Part shown: positions 26,002 through 36,180 of the stretch, piece by piece
Layout: each line of letters starts with the position of its first letter
Position numbering within the stretch: the first letter of the stretch is position 1
Assembly: GCA_039980135.1 (NCBI GenBank)
Contig: JBDXCV010000003.1
Coordinates: 620,001 to 684,000, forward strand
Direction: 5' to 3'
Length of the DNA stretch: 64,000 bases
DNA from: Alphaproteobacteria bacterium
Lineage (GTDB): Bacteria; Pseudomonadota; Alphaproteobacteria; UBA6615
Notes under the pieces: model-generated
What the model saw: only the letters and a program-made list of their open reading frames with translations
Database searches by the model: none
Told to the model about the DNA's origin: nothing
Made by a program: the position numbers and the translations under genes

Positions 26002-26916
26002 GTGAATCGTGACGCGGCCCTCGGCGTCGGTGCGGGCATGGGCGTGATGTTGCTGTTCGCGGGGATGCTGGTGGTGTCGCGGTTTGGCGCAACCTCGAGC
26101 CTTACCGTCTACGACATGGCCGGCCTGCGCTTCGGCATCGCGGGCGTCTGCACCCTGCCGGTCATCCTGCGCATGCGCTGGCCGCGTCTCGAAATCTGGA
26201 AGATGCTGGTGATCGCGGGCACATCCGGCGCACCGTTCGTGCTGTTTTTGTTCGGCGGCTTGTCGTTTGCGCCGGTGGCCCATGGCGGGGTCGTGACGAA
26301 CGGCGCCATGCCGGTCCTTGCCGCGTTGATTGCCTGGGCCGTGTTCGGCGATCGTCTCGGCGGGTGGCGCGTGATCGGGATCGCCATGATCGTCGGCGGC
26401 GTGCTTGCGACCGGCTGGGACGCGCTGGCCAACGGGATACCCGGACAGTGGCGCGGACATCTGCTGTTTCTCGGTGCCGCGGCCTGTAATGCCGCCTTCC
26501 TGACGACCGTTCGCGGCTGGGGCATCACCGCGTTGCAGTCCCTGATCATCGTCAACGGCATAAACCTCCTGTTCTATGTGCCGCTCTGGCTGTTCTTTCT
26601 TCCCAGCAATTTTGCCGTCACACCGTGGCCTGAAATCGCCCTGCAGGGCGTCTACCAGGGCATCATCGCGGCCTTCTTCGCGTCGATAATGATTGCCCAT
26701 GCCGCGCGCATGCTCGGCGGCATGCGCCAGGCGGCGATGATGTCCGGGGCGCCCGCGGTGGCCGTTCTCATCGCGATCCCGGCGCTGGGCGAAATTCCGT
26801 CCGCCATCAGCATCATTGGCGTGGTCGTTGTCACGGCGGGTATTCTGGTGGCGCTGGGTCCCGGTCTGTTGTCGGGTGTCGCGTCGCCACGCAGAGGAGG
26901 GAGCGCCGGAAAATGA
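26002..26916 (+). CDS. EamA/DMT-family permease
   Basis: A 304-residue ten-helix permease from GTG 26002, with AAAGGA about eight bases upstream. Conserved parts are MAGLRFGIAGVCTLPVIL in the first repeat and VVTNGAMPVLAALIAW at the start of helix 4. The ATGA at its end overlaps the next permease, its closest neighbour by sequence pattern (both have V.TNGAMP and ALQ.VYQGI). It may have arisen by tandem duplication. Confidence 0.88.
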   Translation: MNRDAALGVGAGMGVMLLFAGMLVVSRFGATSSLTVYDMAGLRFGIAGVCTLPVILRMRWPRLEIWKMLVIAGTSGAPFVLFLFGGLSFAPVAHGGVVTNGAMPVLAALIAWAVFGDRLGGWRVIGIAMIVGGVLATGWDALANGIPGQWRGHLLFLGAAACNAAFLTTVRGWGITALQSLIIVNGINLLFYVPLWLFFLPSNFAVTPWPEIALQGVYQGIIAAFFASIMIAHAARMLGGMRQAAMMSGAPAVAVLIAIPALGEIPSAISIIGVVVVTAGILVALGPGLLSGVASPRRGGSAGK

Positions 26917-27812
26917 ACGGGGGATCGCCAAGCTATGCTGTCGGGCTGAGCTGCGGGCTCGTCGTGCCGTTCATCTGGGGCGGCTGGATCGTGGCGTCGC
27001 GGTTCGGTGTGCTCAACGCGCTGACTCCGTATGACGTGGCCGCGATCCGGGTCGGTTTCGCCGCCATCATCGTGTTGCCGCTGTTGCTGGCGCGCGGGCT
27101 CGCCGGCCTGTCCTTGTGGAAGGGCGCGGTCATCTCCTTCGGCGTGGGCGCGCCGTTCGCGCTGACATCGTTCGGCGGCATGTCTCTGGCGCCGGTCATT
27201 CATGCCGGGGTGCTCACGAACGGCGCGATGCCGATTTTCGCCGCGCTCATCGGATACTACTGGTTGCGCGAACTGCCAGCGCGGTCGCAGATCGGCGGGT
27301 TGTTCCTGATCGTCGTCGGCGGTGCGATGATCGGCGGCGACAGTTTCAGTCTCGACGCGCCGCCAACGCAATGGTTTGGAGATCTATTGCTGATCGGTGC
27401 GGCGGGGTGTTTCGCGCTCTACATGACGGCGCTGCGCCGCTGGAACGTCACAATCCTGCAGGCGATCATCGCGGTGCCGACGATCAGTTCGGCGATCTAC
27501 ATTCCCGTCTGGCTCTTTTTCCTGCCCTCGGGACTTTTGCAGTTCGACAATTTCCCACCCTGGCAGGAGGTCGCGCTCCAGACCGTCTATCAGGGGATCG
27601 TCGCCAGTTTCATCGTCGTCATTTTGGTCACGCGGGCGACACGGTCGATCTCGGCGACGACGATGGCGGTCCTGCTTGCGGGTGCGCCGGCGTTGGCGGT
27701 GTTGTTCGGGATCGTCTTGCTCGACGAGGTGCCGAGCGCGCTGGCCTGGGCCGGCCTTGCGGTGACGACATCGGGCATGGTTCTGGCGGTCGGCCGGCGC
27801 GCGAACTCATAA
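26913..27812 (+). CDS. EamA/DMT-family permease
   Basis: A 299-residue permease. It shares LTNGAMPIFAALI, AGCFALYMTALRRW and ALQTVYQGIVASF with the upstream gene, supporting a local duplication. Ten helices and a short basic C-terminus (GRRANS) fit. It is the fifth EamA gene of the window and the second of this pair. The truncated-globin gene begins 88 bases downstream. Confidence 0.88.
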   Translation: MNGGSPSYAVGLSCGLVVPFIWGGWIVASRFGVLNALTPYDVAAIRVGFAAIIVLPLLLARGLAGLSLWKGAVISFGVGAPFALTSFGGMSLAPVIHAGVLTNGAMPIFAALIGYYWLRELPARSQIGGLFLIVVGGAMIGGDSFSLDAPPTQWFGDLLLIGAAGCFALYMTALRRWNVTILQAIIAVPTISSAIYIPVWLFFLPSGLLQFDNFPPWQEVALQTVYQGIVASFIVVILVTRATRSISATTMAVLLAGAPALAVLFGIVLLDEVPSALAWAGLAVTTSGMVLAVGRRANS

Positions 27813-27899
27813 CGCTACGCGCGAAATGTCGGGCCCGCGCAGGGATATCGGAATTGCGGAAATCTGCAGGTTTTGGCAGATTGGTGGGCGGGGGCTTCG

Positions 27900-28268
27900 A
27901 TGAGCAGATCTTTGTTCGACAAGTACGGCGGTTTTGCGAGCGTCAGCAAAGTCGTGTCTGCGTTTTATGACAAGGCCGTCGAATCCGACATTATCGGACC
28001 CTACTTCGACGATATCGATATGCGGGCACAGGTCGACCATCAGACGAAGTTCATTTCGTCCCTGATGGGCGGGCCGGCGAGCTATTCCGACGAGGCACTT
28101 CAAAAGGTGCACGCACATCTTGCTATTGATCGGACATCGTTCGAGGAAATGGCCAACCTTCTGCGCGAAACGCTCGAGGAGTACGAGATCGAGGGCGCGG
28201 ACGTCGATCGGATAATGCACGAAATCGGGTCACGCGCCGATATCATCATTACACGGCAAGACTCTTGA
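27900..28268 (+). CDS. Group 1 truncated hemoglobin
   Basis: A 122-residue 2-on-2 globin. B-helix Phe22-Tyr23 (AFYDKAVESD) provides the ligand-binding Tyr(B10), GPYFDDID follows, and the proximal histidine is His71 in KVHAHLAID. This spacing matches trHb-I. A Gly-Gly motif lies in LMGGPASY. It would bind O2, NO or CO. GGGCGGGGG just upstream supports the ATG at 27900 over a TTG 27 bases earlier. It is followed by the adenylate cyclase gene within 23 bases, strongly suggesting a heme-based signal input. Confidence 0.9.
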   Translation: MSRSLFDKYGGFASVSKVVSAFYDKAVESDIIGPYFDDIDMRAQVDHQTKFISSLMGGPASYSDEALQKVHAHLAIDRTSFEEMANLLRETLEEYEIEGADVDRIMHEIGSRADIIITRQDS

Positions 28269-28291
28269 CCGATGCAGCGGAGCACATCTCC

Positions 28292-29347
28292 ATGGACATG
28301 GAGCAGTTCCGCTCCATGCTGCTCGATTCCGTCGGTGTCGGATTGGCGGTTGTCGAGCAGGAAACATTTGGTGTGCTTCTGCACAACGCGATGTTCGGCG
28401 AATGGTTTCCGGACATCGTCTCAGGTGAAGTGAGTTTCACGGACCTGCTGCCGAAGTTCGATGCCGAACTCGTCAAGCAACGAATTGCCCAGGGCGAATC
28501 CTGGAAATGCGAGGCCGAGGTCAAGCCGAAGCGCCGGGCGATTTCGCTCGCCGTCGAGTTTGTACCCGCGGATGGTGCCGGGCATGGCGAAATCATGGTT
28601 CAGTGCCAGAACATCTCGAAGATCAAGGAACTCGAATATATGATCGAGTCCTACTCGAAGATGATCGAGCGCCAGAACCGCGATCTGAAAAAGGAAAAGG
28701 AACGGGTTGAGAAGCTGTTGCTCAACATCATGCCGCAGCAGGTCTATGAGGAGTGGAAGGAGTTCGGTGTCACCACGCCGCAGCGTTTCGACAGCGCCTC
28801 GGTCCTGATGCTCGATTTTGTCGGCTTCACCCAGATGGCGATTTCTCAGGATCCGACCAAGCTGATTTCCGAACTCAACGACATCTTCACGGCGTTCGAC
28901 CGGATCGTCGAGCAGTTCGGCTGCGAGCGGCTGAAAACCATCGGCGACGCCTATGTCGCCGTGTCGGGATTGCCCGAAGCGAATCCGGATCACGCGCGCA
29001 ATATTGCCCGTGTGGCGCTGCGTTTCGTGCGTTACCTCAAGCGGCGCAATGAAAACAGCGAGGTTGAGTGGAACTGCCGCGTCGGCATCAACACCGGACC
29101 CGTGATCGGCTCGGTCGTGGGGGTGCAGAAATATGTCTATGACATCTTCGGTCCCGGCGTGAATCTCGCTGCCCGTATCGAGGCGGTGTGCGAGCCGATG
29201 GAGATTCTCGTCGGTGAAGGAACCTATACCCAAATCCAGAACGAGTTCCGGCTGAGCGATGTCGGCGAACACGAGATCAGGGGTTTCGGGTCGCAGCAGC
29301 TGTACCGCCTCGACGGCGATTTCACCCCGGCAAACGATTCCATTTAG
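28292..29347 (+). CDS. PAS - coiled coil - class III adenylate cyclase
   Basis: A 351-residue soluble cyclase. A PAS-like domain spans about residues 8-108. A charged helix, residues 112-145, forms a signalling coiled coil. The catalytic domain spans about 165-340. Catalytic metals are Asp175 and Asp219. The purine-selecting pair is Lys215 and Asp284, the ATP-specific combination, rather than the Glu/Cys of guanylate cyclases. Asn291 and Arg295 complete the transition-state set. The product is predicted to be cAMP. The ATG at 28292 has GGAG nine bases upstream; a TTG at 28265 would overlap the globin stop. Co-transcription with the truncated globin implies oxygen or NO control. Confidence 0.92.
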   Translation: MDMEQFRSMLLDSVGVGLAVVEQETFGVLLHNAMFGEWFPDIVSGEVSFTDLLPKFDAELVKQRIAQGESWKCEAEVKPKRRAISLAVEFVPADGAGHGEIMVQCQNISKIKELEYMIESYSKMIERQNRDLKKEKERVEKLLLNIMPQQVYEEWKEFGVTTPQRFDSASVLMLDFVGFTQMAISQDPTKLISELNDIFTAFDRIVEQFGCERLKTIGDAYVAVSGLPEANPDHARNIARVALRFVRYLKRRNENSEVEWNCRVGINTGPVIGSVVGVQKYVYDIFGPGVNLAARIEAVCEPMEILVGEGTYTQIQNEFRLSDVGEHEIRGFGSQQLYRLDGDFTPANDSI

Positions 29348-29368
29348 CGCGCATTGGTTTGCGTTTGT

Positions 29369-30634
29369 TCAAGCCGGCAACCTGAGCACCATCCGGTTGA
29401 TCGCGTTCATCACACGGTAGAGCTCGTCGAACTGGCGCTTGAAGGCGTCATAGTCCAGATCCCCGCGTTTCTCCCGGATCCTCGCGTGAATTTCGGCCAG
29501 TGAATGCTTGCCGTCGCACAGGGCCGCGATCGGCCGGGACAATGCCGGGACCACCATGTCGGTCTTCAGGCCCTCGGTTGTTACGGTGATCTTGCCGCCC
29601 GGCGGCAGTGTCTTGCCCGCTTCCTCGGCGCTCTGGTTGAGCAGGTGGGGGATGGTGCGGGGGTCGTCGGTGGTGGGCAGGGGCACGGGATTGCTGTCGC
29701 GCACGGCGTAGAAGATGTGCTTCTTGAGATTTCCGGTGAACAGCTCCGCGAAGCTTGCCCGCGCGATCGGGTCGAGGCCGCGCAGGCGTTTGAGGATGCG
29801 CGGTTCGCGGACCAGCCAGTCGGGGTCATAGCGGAACGGCTCGATGAAAGTCGTCAGGCGCAGGCCCGCCTGGGTCACGAACGCCGCGACCTCGGGCACC
29901 CGGTAGGCCCGGTCGCGTGAATGCAGGAACAGATCATAGACCCCCGGGTCGCCGCCGCCGACATGATCGCGAATCAGGCCGTTGCGGGTGAGCCATGACG
30001 TGCTGGGCAGGTTGCCGGCCAGGCGCTTGGCCATGTCGACCCGCTGATCGTCGGGCATCTCGCCACCCGGCGCGATCGCGCGCAGCATGTCTTGCATATG
30101 ATAGACGCCCGTCCGGCCATACTCGCCATAGACCATGACCCCGATCCCGCCGTCGGGCGCGAGTTGCCCCGCCAGGGCCGAGAGACCCGCATCGGGGTCG
30201 TCGAGATGGTGCAGCACGCCGCAGCAATCGATGTAGTCCCACGGCCCGGGTGCGACCTCGGCGATGTCGAGCAGGGAACCCGTCACGAACCGGATATTCT
30301 CCAGGCCGCGCACCGCGGCGCGCGCCTTTGCGACGGCCTGGCTGGGGCCGCTCAGGTCGAGATGCACGACCTCGCCCGGCACGCCCGCATCACGCATATG
30401 CTGTGCGAGCATGATCACGGCGTCGCCGGTCCCGCCGCCGGCGACCAGCGCCCGCAGCGGCTGCGACAGGTCCCGCATCCCGCCGAACACATAGTGGTTG
30501 AGTTCGAACAGATTGCTCGGTGAGCCGGCGATCAGGCGTGTCTTCTCGTCCTCGGGATTGCGCTTGGGGTAGGGGTAGGATTCGTACTGGGACTGGACGA
30601 GCCGGTCGCGCGCGTTCTTGTCGGGGTCGGTCAT
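29369..30634 (-). CDS. SAM-dependent methyltransferase with C-terminal helical domain
   Basis: A 421-residue protein. A class I methyltransferase core occupies about residues 50-230: motif I LVAGGGTGDAVIMLA, motif II near VVHLDLSG, and the post-motif WDYIDCCGVLHHLDDPD. The N-terminal YESYPYPKRNPEDE and the C-terminal tail (DLDYDAFKRQFDELYRVMNAIN) belong to a distinctive architecture with a winged-helix or PqqD-like end. Substrate is unknown. The gene is followed, on the same strand upstream, by the quinone-reductase gene 45 bases away. Confidence 0.8.
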   Translation of the reverse strand: MTDPDKNARDRLVQSQYESYPYPKRNPEDEKTRLIAGSPSNLFELNHYVFGGMRDLSQPLRALVAGGGTGDAVIMLAQHMRDAGVPGEVVHLDLSGPSQAVAKARAAVRGLENIRFVTGSLLDIAEVAPGPWDYIDCCGVLHHLDDPDAGLSALAGQLAPDGGIGVMVYGEYGRTGVYHMQDMLRAIAPGGEMPDDQRVDMAKRLAGNLPSTSWLTRNGLIRDHVGGGDPGVYDLFLHSRDRAYRVPEVAAFVTQAGLRLTTFIEPFRYDPDWLVREPRILKRLRGLDPIARASFAELFTGNLKKHIFYAVRDSNPVPLPTTDDPRTIPHLLNQSAEEAGKTLPPGGKITVTTEGLKTDMVVPALSRPIAALCDGKHSLAEIHARIREKRGDLDYDAFKRQFDELYRVMNAINRMVLRLPA

Positions 30635-30679
30635 GGATTCTGTATCCGGTCAGTCGGGTCGTTCCGGCAGGCTTGTGCG

Positions 30680-31660
30680 TCAGCCATCGATGTCGATGAC
30701 CAGCCGTCCCGTGGCCTGCCGGCCCTCGAGCATCGCCAGCGCCTTGGCAACGTCGGCCAGGGGCAGCACCTGGGACACGTGGGGGTTCAGCTTCCCGGCG
30801 GCCCACCATTTGGTGAGATCCTCGAATCCGGCACGGAAAGTGCCGGGCTCGCGCGTCCGGTAGGCGCCCCAATAGACGCCGACGATCGAGATGTTCTTGA
30901 CCAGCAGATAGTTGGACGGAAACTGGGGGACATCGCCGCTGGCGAAGCCGATCACCAGCAACCGGCCAGACCAGGCCAGAGATCGCATCGCGGTTTGCGC
31001 CAGTTCCCCGCCGACCGGGTCGTACACGACGTCGACGCCGTTTCCGTCGGTCAGCTTGCGCAGTGCGCCGCGTAAATCCTCTTCGGTGTAGTTGATCAGA
31101 TGGTCGGCCCCGCGCGCGCGGGCCAGCTCCAGTTTCTCCGCCGTGGACGCCGCAGCGATCACCGTGGCCCCCAGCGCCTTGGCGCATTCGACCGCCGTCA
31201 GCCCGACACCGCCGCCGGCGCCGAGCACCAGCACGGTCTCGCCCGCTTTCAGTTTTGCCCGGTGGACCAGGGCGAGATGGGATGTGCCGTAGGCGACGGG
31301 GAAGGCCGCCGCAGTCGTGTCGTCCATGCCGTCGGGCGTGTGGAACACCGTGGTTGCCTCGCACACCGCTTGTTCGGCATAGGCGCCGGCGGAGACGACG
31401 GCCATAACCCGGTCGCCGGGCTTGAAACCGGTCACGCCGTCGCCGACCTCCATGATTTCGCCCGCGCCCTCGAGGCCCGGTGCGAAAGGCAGTTCCGGCT
31501 TTTCCTGATACTGGCCGCGCACCAGAACACAATCCGCAAAATTCACGCCGGCGGCGCGCATCCGGATACGGACCTGACCCGGGCCGAGTACCGGTTCAGG
31601 CAGTTCGCCGAGTTCGAGCGTATCCGGGTCGCCCCATTCCTTGCAGACGATTGCGCGCAT
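30680..31660 (-). CDS. Quinone oxidoreductase-like MDR enzyme
   Basis: A 326-residue zinc-less medium-chain reductase. Motifs include NFADCVLVRGQYQEKPELPF, LGAGGGVGLTAVECAKALGA for NADPH and the short basic STAEKLELARARGADH. Typical zeta-crystallin-like enzymes reduce quinones or alkenals. The ATG at 31660 has AGGAGA ten bases upstream; the longer frame overlaps the divergent tRNA/rRNA methylase promoter. It shares a 70-base divergent region with the SpoU-family gene. Confidence 0.9.
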   Translation of the reverse strand: MRAIVCKEWGDPDTLELGELPEPVLGPGQVRIRMRAAGVNFADCVLVRGQYQEKPELPFAPGLEGAGEIMEVGDGVTGFKPGDRVMAVVSAGAYAEQAVCEATTVFHTPDGMDDTTAAAFPVAYGTSHLALVHRAKLKAGETVLVLGAGGGVGLTAVECAKALGATVIAAASTAEKLELARARGADHLINYTEEDLRGALRKLTDGNGVDVVYDPVGGELAQTAMRSLAWSGRLLVIGFASGDVPQFPSNYLLVKNISIVGVYWGAYRTREPGTFRAGFEDLTKWWAAGKLNPHVSQVLPLADVAKALAMLEGRQATGRLVIDIDG

Positions 31661-31730
31661 GAAATCCAGTCTCCTGTCCGGGTTTGTTGCCAACTTGCCT
31701 CGGCCCCGGAGGCCATGCAAGTAAGGTCCG

Positions 31731-32279
31731 ATGAGCGATACGAAAATGCGTGGATATTTCGGCGTCGGCGTCGAGGGTATCTCCAAGCCGATGAATGTGG
31801 GCGCGATCATGCGCACCGCCCACGCGTTCGACGCCAGCTTCGTCTTCACGATCGGCGCGGTCTACGCCAAGCGCGAGGGCGGGCGGTCGGATACGTCGGA
31901 TGCGCCCGAGCATCTGCCGCTCCATGAATACGACTCGCTCGATGAATTTCGGTTGCCGCGCGGTTGCGACCTGGTCGGCATCGAACTCATCGAGGATTCC
32001 GCCGACCTGCCGAGTTTCCGTCACCCGCGCCAGGCGGCCTATGTGCTGGGGCCGGAGCGGGGTTCCCTGTCGCCCGCACTCGTTGAACGTTGCGACCATG
32101 TGGTGAAAATTCCCACCCGGTTCTGTGTCAATGTCGGCGTGGCGGCCGCGATCGTGATGTATGACCGGACCCTGACCCTCGGCCGTTTTCCGCCGCGCCC
32201 GATGACGCCGGGCGGCCCGGTCGAGGCGCTGCCCGAGCATGTCCATGGCGGGCCCGTGCTGCGGCGTCCGAAGAATTGA
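31731..32279 (+). CDS. SpoU/TrmH-family RNA methyltransferase
   Basis: A 182-residue SPOUT methyltransferase. Family motifs are NVGAIMRTAHAFDA (motif 1), YVLGPERGSLSP (motif 2) and IPTRFCVNVGVAAAIVMYD (motif 3), which fold into the alpha/beta knot binding S-adenosylmethionine. It probably 2'-O-methylates tRNA or rRNA; the exact site is not derivable. No N-terminal substrate domain is present. It is divergent from the quinone-reductase gene. Confidence 0.88.
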   Translation: MSDTKMRGYFGVGVEGISKPMNVGAIMRTAHAFDASFVFTIGAVYAKREGGRSDTSDAPEHLPLHEYDSLDEFRLPRGCDLVGIELIEDSADLPSFRHPRQAAYVLGPERGSLSPALVERCDHVVKIPTRFCVNVGVAAAIVMYDRTLTLGRFPPRPMTPGGPVEALPEHVHGGPVLRRPKN

Positions 32280-32357
32280 TAAAAGGCCGAACAATAACAA
32301 GACGTTGATCAGGCCAAGGCTTGGCAAGACTCGGCGCCGCTTGTTAAGGGCCGGGTC

Positions 32358-32894
32358 ATGAATGCGATCTCCAGAATTATCCTCCCGGCGGCGTCCTTCG
32401 CGCTGGTCTGTGTGCTGGCCCTGACGCTGCTGGCGCCGGCCACGGCCCATGCACAGGACGCCAAGCGCATCGGTCAGCATGGTGACTGGGATGCCTATAC
32501 GCGCGGCACCGGCAACAGCCAGTTCTGCTACATGGTCTCGAAGCCGAAGACCGCGAGCCTGCAATCGCGGCGTGGCGAGATTTTCTTCCTCGTCTGGCAC
32601 AGGCCCGGCCAGAAGGAGTTCGATGTGGTGCAGGTCGACATCGGCTACCCGTTCAAGGAAGCGTCTGAGGTCGAGGTGCGCATCGGCGGAGAATCATGGT
32701 CGCTGTTCACCAAGGACGAAAGCGCGTGGACCTATAAACAGGCCGACGATCAGGCGCTCGTGGCGGCGCTGCGCAAGGGTGCACGGATGACGGTCAAGGG
32801 TACGTCCAGCCGCAACAACCCGACCACCGACAGTTACTCCCTCAAGGGGACGAGCGCCGCCTACGCCGCCATCAACAAGGCCTGCGGGCGCTAA
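32358..32894 (+). CDS. Invasion-associated locus B (IalB) family protein
   Basis: A 178-residue secreted protein. A signal peptide of about 31 residues ends LAPATAHA before QDAKRIGQHGDWDAYT. The W-DA and C-YM segments, plus the terminal cysteine in NKACGR, are typical of the alphaproteobacterial IalB family (PF06776). Named for Bartonella erythrocyte entry, it is widespread in free-living species and probably has an envelope or stress role. It ends exactly where the convergent HicA-like gene ends. Confidence 0.85.
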   Translation: MNAISRIILPAASFALVCVLALTLLAPATAHAQDAKRIGQHGDWDAYTRGTGNSQFCYMVSKPKTASLQSRRGEIFFLVWHRPGQKEFDVVQVDIGYPFKEASEVEVRIGGESWSLFTKDESAWTYKQADDQALVAALRKGARMTVKGTSSRNNPTTDSYSLKGTSAAYAAINKACGR

Positions 32895-33161
32895 TCAGAG
32901 CGGGTAGTCGCGCGCGGGATCCACGCCGGCATCCTCAATGAATTTTGAAACCCGCCGGACTTCATCCGGGTGCAGCGTGTGCTGTGGGTGATGGAACTCG
33001 GCGAAATGCTCATTCAGCCGAAACCCGACCCGCCCGCCATGGCGTTGTTCGATGGTGCCCCCCAGTTCCTCGATGACGGATTCGACGGCCCGTGGCGCGA
33101 TGTTGGCGCTGACGGGGTGGGCAAAGAGGGAATGCAGGACTTTCCGGTGTTTGTGATTCAT
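32895..33161 (-). CDS. HicA-like double-stranded RNA-binding-fold protein (solitary)
   Basis: An 88-residue protein with the HicA/YcfA fold pattern: helix HRKVLHSLFAHPVS, a VIEELGG turn, strands around RVGFRLN, a His in FHHPQHTLHP, then a C-terminal helix RRVSKFIEDAGV. GGAGGG precedes the ATG at 33161. HicA toxins cleave mRNA via a histidine, but the usual G-S-H motif is only loosely kept (His in HHP-H) and no hicB antitoxin gene is next to it. It may be a domesticated relative. Function is unverified. Confidence 0.6.
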   Translation of the reverse strand: MNHKHRKVLHSLFAHPVSANIAPRAVESVIEELGGTIEQRHGGRVGFRLNEHFAEFHHPQHTLHPDEVRRVSKFIEDAGVDPARDYPL

Positions 33162-33290
33162 GATCGCCCTCCGCATCTGTGTATCGATTCCCGGAAGTAT
33201 GCGTCCCCGGGCCGTTGGCGCATTGATCTGGCTCACAATCGGGGCAGCGCGCGGTTGCGTTCACCCGCCGTCGGGCCTATTTGAACCGTC

Positions 33291-34433
33291 ATGCCGATCA
33301 CACCCGAAAATTTTGCGGCCCCGGAGTCCGCACCGGCCCCGTCCGAAGCTGGCCCGATCAACCTGATCGGGATGAGCCGGGCCGAATTGACGGCGACCCT
33401 TGAAGGCCTCGACGAACCGCGTTTTCGGGCCGACCAACTGTTCAAGTGGATCTACGGGCGCGGTGCGACCGAGTTCGACCAGATGACAAATCTGTCGAAA
33501 ACCCTGCGCGCCAAGCTGGCCGATGATTATGTCGTCGCCCGGCCGCTGATTTCGCAGGATCTTTCCTCCACTGACGGGACCCATAAATGGCTCCTGCGTC
33601 TCGACGACGGCAACGAGGTGGAGTGCGTCCATATTCCCGAATCCGACCGGGGCACCTTGTGCGTGTCGAGCCAGGTCGGCTGCACCCTGAACTGCCGCTT
33701 CTGCCACACCGGCACCCAGCGGCTCGTGCGCAATCTCGGGCCCGCCGAAATCGTTGGGCAGATCATGCTCGCCCGTGACCATCTCGGCGAATGGCCGACC
33801 GCCGAACGGCCGACCATCTATGAACGCGAACTCTCCAACATCGTCATGATGGGGATGGGCGAGCCGCTGTATAACTTCGACAATGTGGCGGCCGCGCTCA
33901 AGATCGTCATGGATGATGCCGGGATCGCGATTTCGCGCCGCCGGATCACCCTGTCGACCGCGGGCGTAGTACCCCTGATCGAACGCTGCGGCGCCGAGCT
34001 CGGGGTCAATCTCGCCGTGTCCCTGCACGCGGTGCGTGACGAGCTGCGTGACGAGATTGTCCCGATCAACCGCAAATACCCGATCGCCGAGCTACTGGCC
34101 GCGTGCCACGAATATCCCGGCGTGCGCAATTCGCGGCGCATCACCTTCGAGTATGTGATGCTCCGCGACGTCAATGACAGCGATGCCGATGCCCGTGAGC
34201 TGGTGCGCCTGATCGCGGGAATTCCGTCCAAGGTCAATCTCATCCCGTTCAACCCCTGGCCGGGCGCACCCTATGACCGCTCGACGGATGCGCGGATCGA
34301 GGCGTTCGCTGATATCGTCCGCGCCGCAGGCTACCCCTCGCCGGTGCGCACCCCGCGCGGCGAGGACATCATGGCGGCCTGCGGGCAGCTGAAGTCCGAG
34401 AGCGAGCGTCCGCGCCGCTCCGCTGCGGGGTAG
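33291..34433 (+). CDS. rlmN: 23S rRNA / tRNA adenine-C2 methyltransferase RlmN
   Basis: A 380-residue radical-SAM methylsynthase. The [4Fe-4S] cysteines are 131, 135 and 138 ([12 protein letters not shown]). The upstream CVSSQVG and the C-terminal methyl-accepting cysteine in IMAACGQLK are conserved, as are GMGEPLYN and the SLHAV loop. The enzyme methylates A2503 of 23S rRNA and A37 of some tRNAs through a methyl-cysteine intermediate. It stands alone on the plus strand. Confidence 0.96.
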   Translation: MPITPENFAAPESAPAPSEAGPINLIGMSRAELTATLEGLDEPRFRADQLFKWIYGRGATEFDQMTNLSKTLRAKLADDYVVARPLISQDLSSTDGTHKWLLRLDDGNEVECVHIPESDRGTLCVSSQVGCTLNCRFCHTGTQRLVRNLGPAEIVGQIMLARDHLGEWPTAERPTIYERELSNIVMMGMGEPLYNFDNVAAALKIVMDDAGIAISRRRITLSTAGVVPLIERCGAELGVNLAVSLHAVRDELRDEIVPINRKYPIAELLAACHEYPGVRNSRRITFEYVMLRDVNDSDADARELVRLIAGIPSKVNLIPFNPWPGAPYDRSTDARIEAFADIVRAAGYPSPVRTPRGEDIMAACGQLKSESERPRRSAAG

Positions 34434-34581
34434 AGTCCGTAACTTTTTGATATAGCTAGAATTTTTCCCCTCTCAGAATCGTGTTCTTGCCGTTTTGGGC
34501 CGACGACACTAGGTTCATCGCAAGGGAAGAGGACGACGCACCCAGGATCCAAGCGCGCAACCATCGCCGGATCAAAGGGAC

Positions 34582-34839
34582 ATGATCGATGATTTTCTAA
34601 TGGGACTGGCCCTCACCATTCTTGGTGGGACCCTTGCCGTTATGGGCTTGCCGACCATACGCCGCTGGCGTTTGCCTTCCCTGACCCCTCATCATACCAG
34701 CCGCGCGGGCCGGGTCTTCCGGATACTGATGTCGACACTCGCGATTGGCGCGGGATTGCCCCTGGCGTTGGCCGGACTGGCCATTGTCGCGGCGGCGCTG
34801 GCCGGCATGCGGATTATCTGGCCGGCCTGGCCGATCTGA
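34582..34839 (+). CDS. Small two-helix membrane protein
   Basis: An 85-residue protein with hydrophobic helices at about residues 3-24 and 47-80, separated by a basic loop (RRWRLPSLTPHHTSRAGR). AAAGGGAC precedes the ATG at 34582. A possible promoter, TTGCCG then 17 bases then TAGGTT, lies at 34487-34515. No family is recognised. It lies before argG. Confidence 0.55.
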   Translation: MIDDFLMGLALTILGGTLAVMGLPTIRRWRLPSLTPHHTSRAGRVFRILMSTLAIGAGLPLALAGLAIVAAALAGMRIIWPAWPI

Positions 34840-34944
34840 GCATCGCGGAACCGTACGGGTTTCGCCGCTGCCGCACCCTTGCTCCCGGGGCGCGCGCGAC
34901 TATACTCCGCCGCGATTTACCCAAACGCGAAACGGATCAGAGCC

Positions 34945-36156
<1,212 letters not shown>

Positions 36157-36180
36157 CTGGCGGGACGGGCCGAACCGCCG

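Noticed and set aside
32313-32325. GCCAAGGCTTGGC hairpin after the SpoU gene as a terminator
   Set aside because: Only a five-base stem and no T-run; upstream of the IalB gene and more likely chance.
34840-34944. Riboswitch or leader upstream of argG
   Set aside because: No conserved aptamer pattern or attenuator hairpin found in the 105-base gap.
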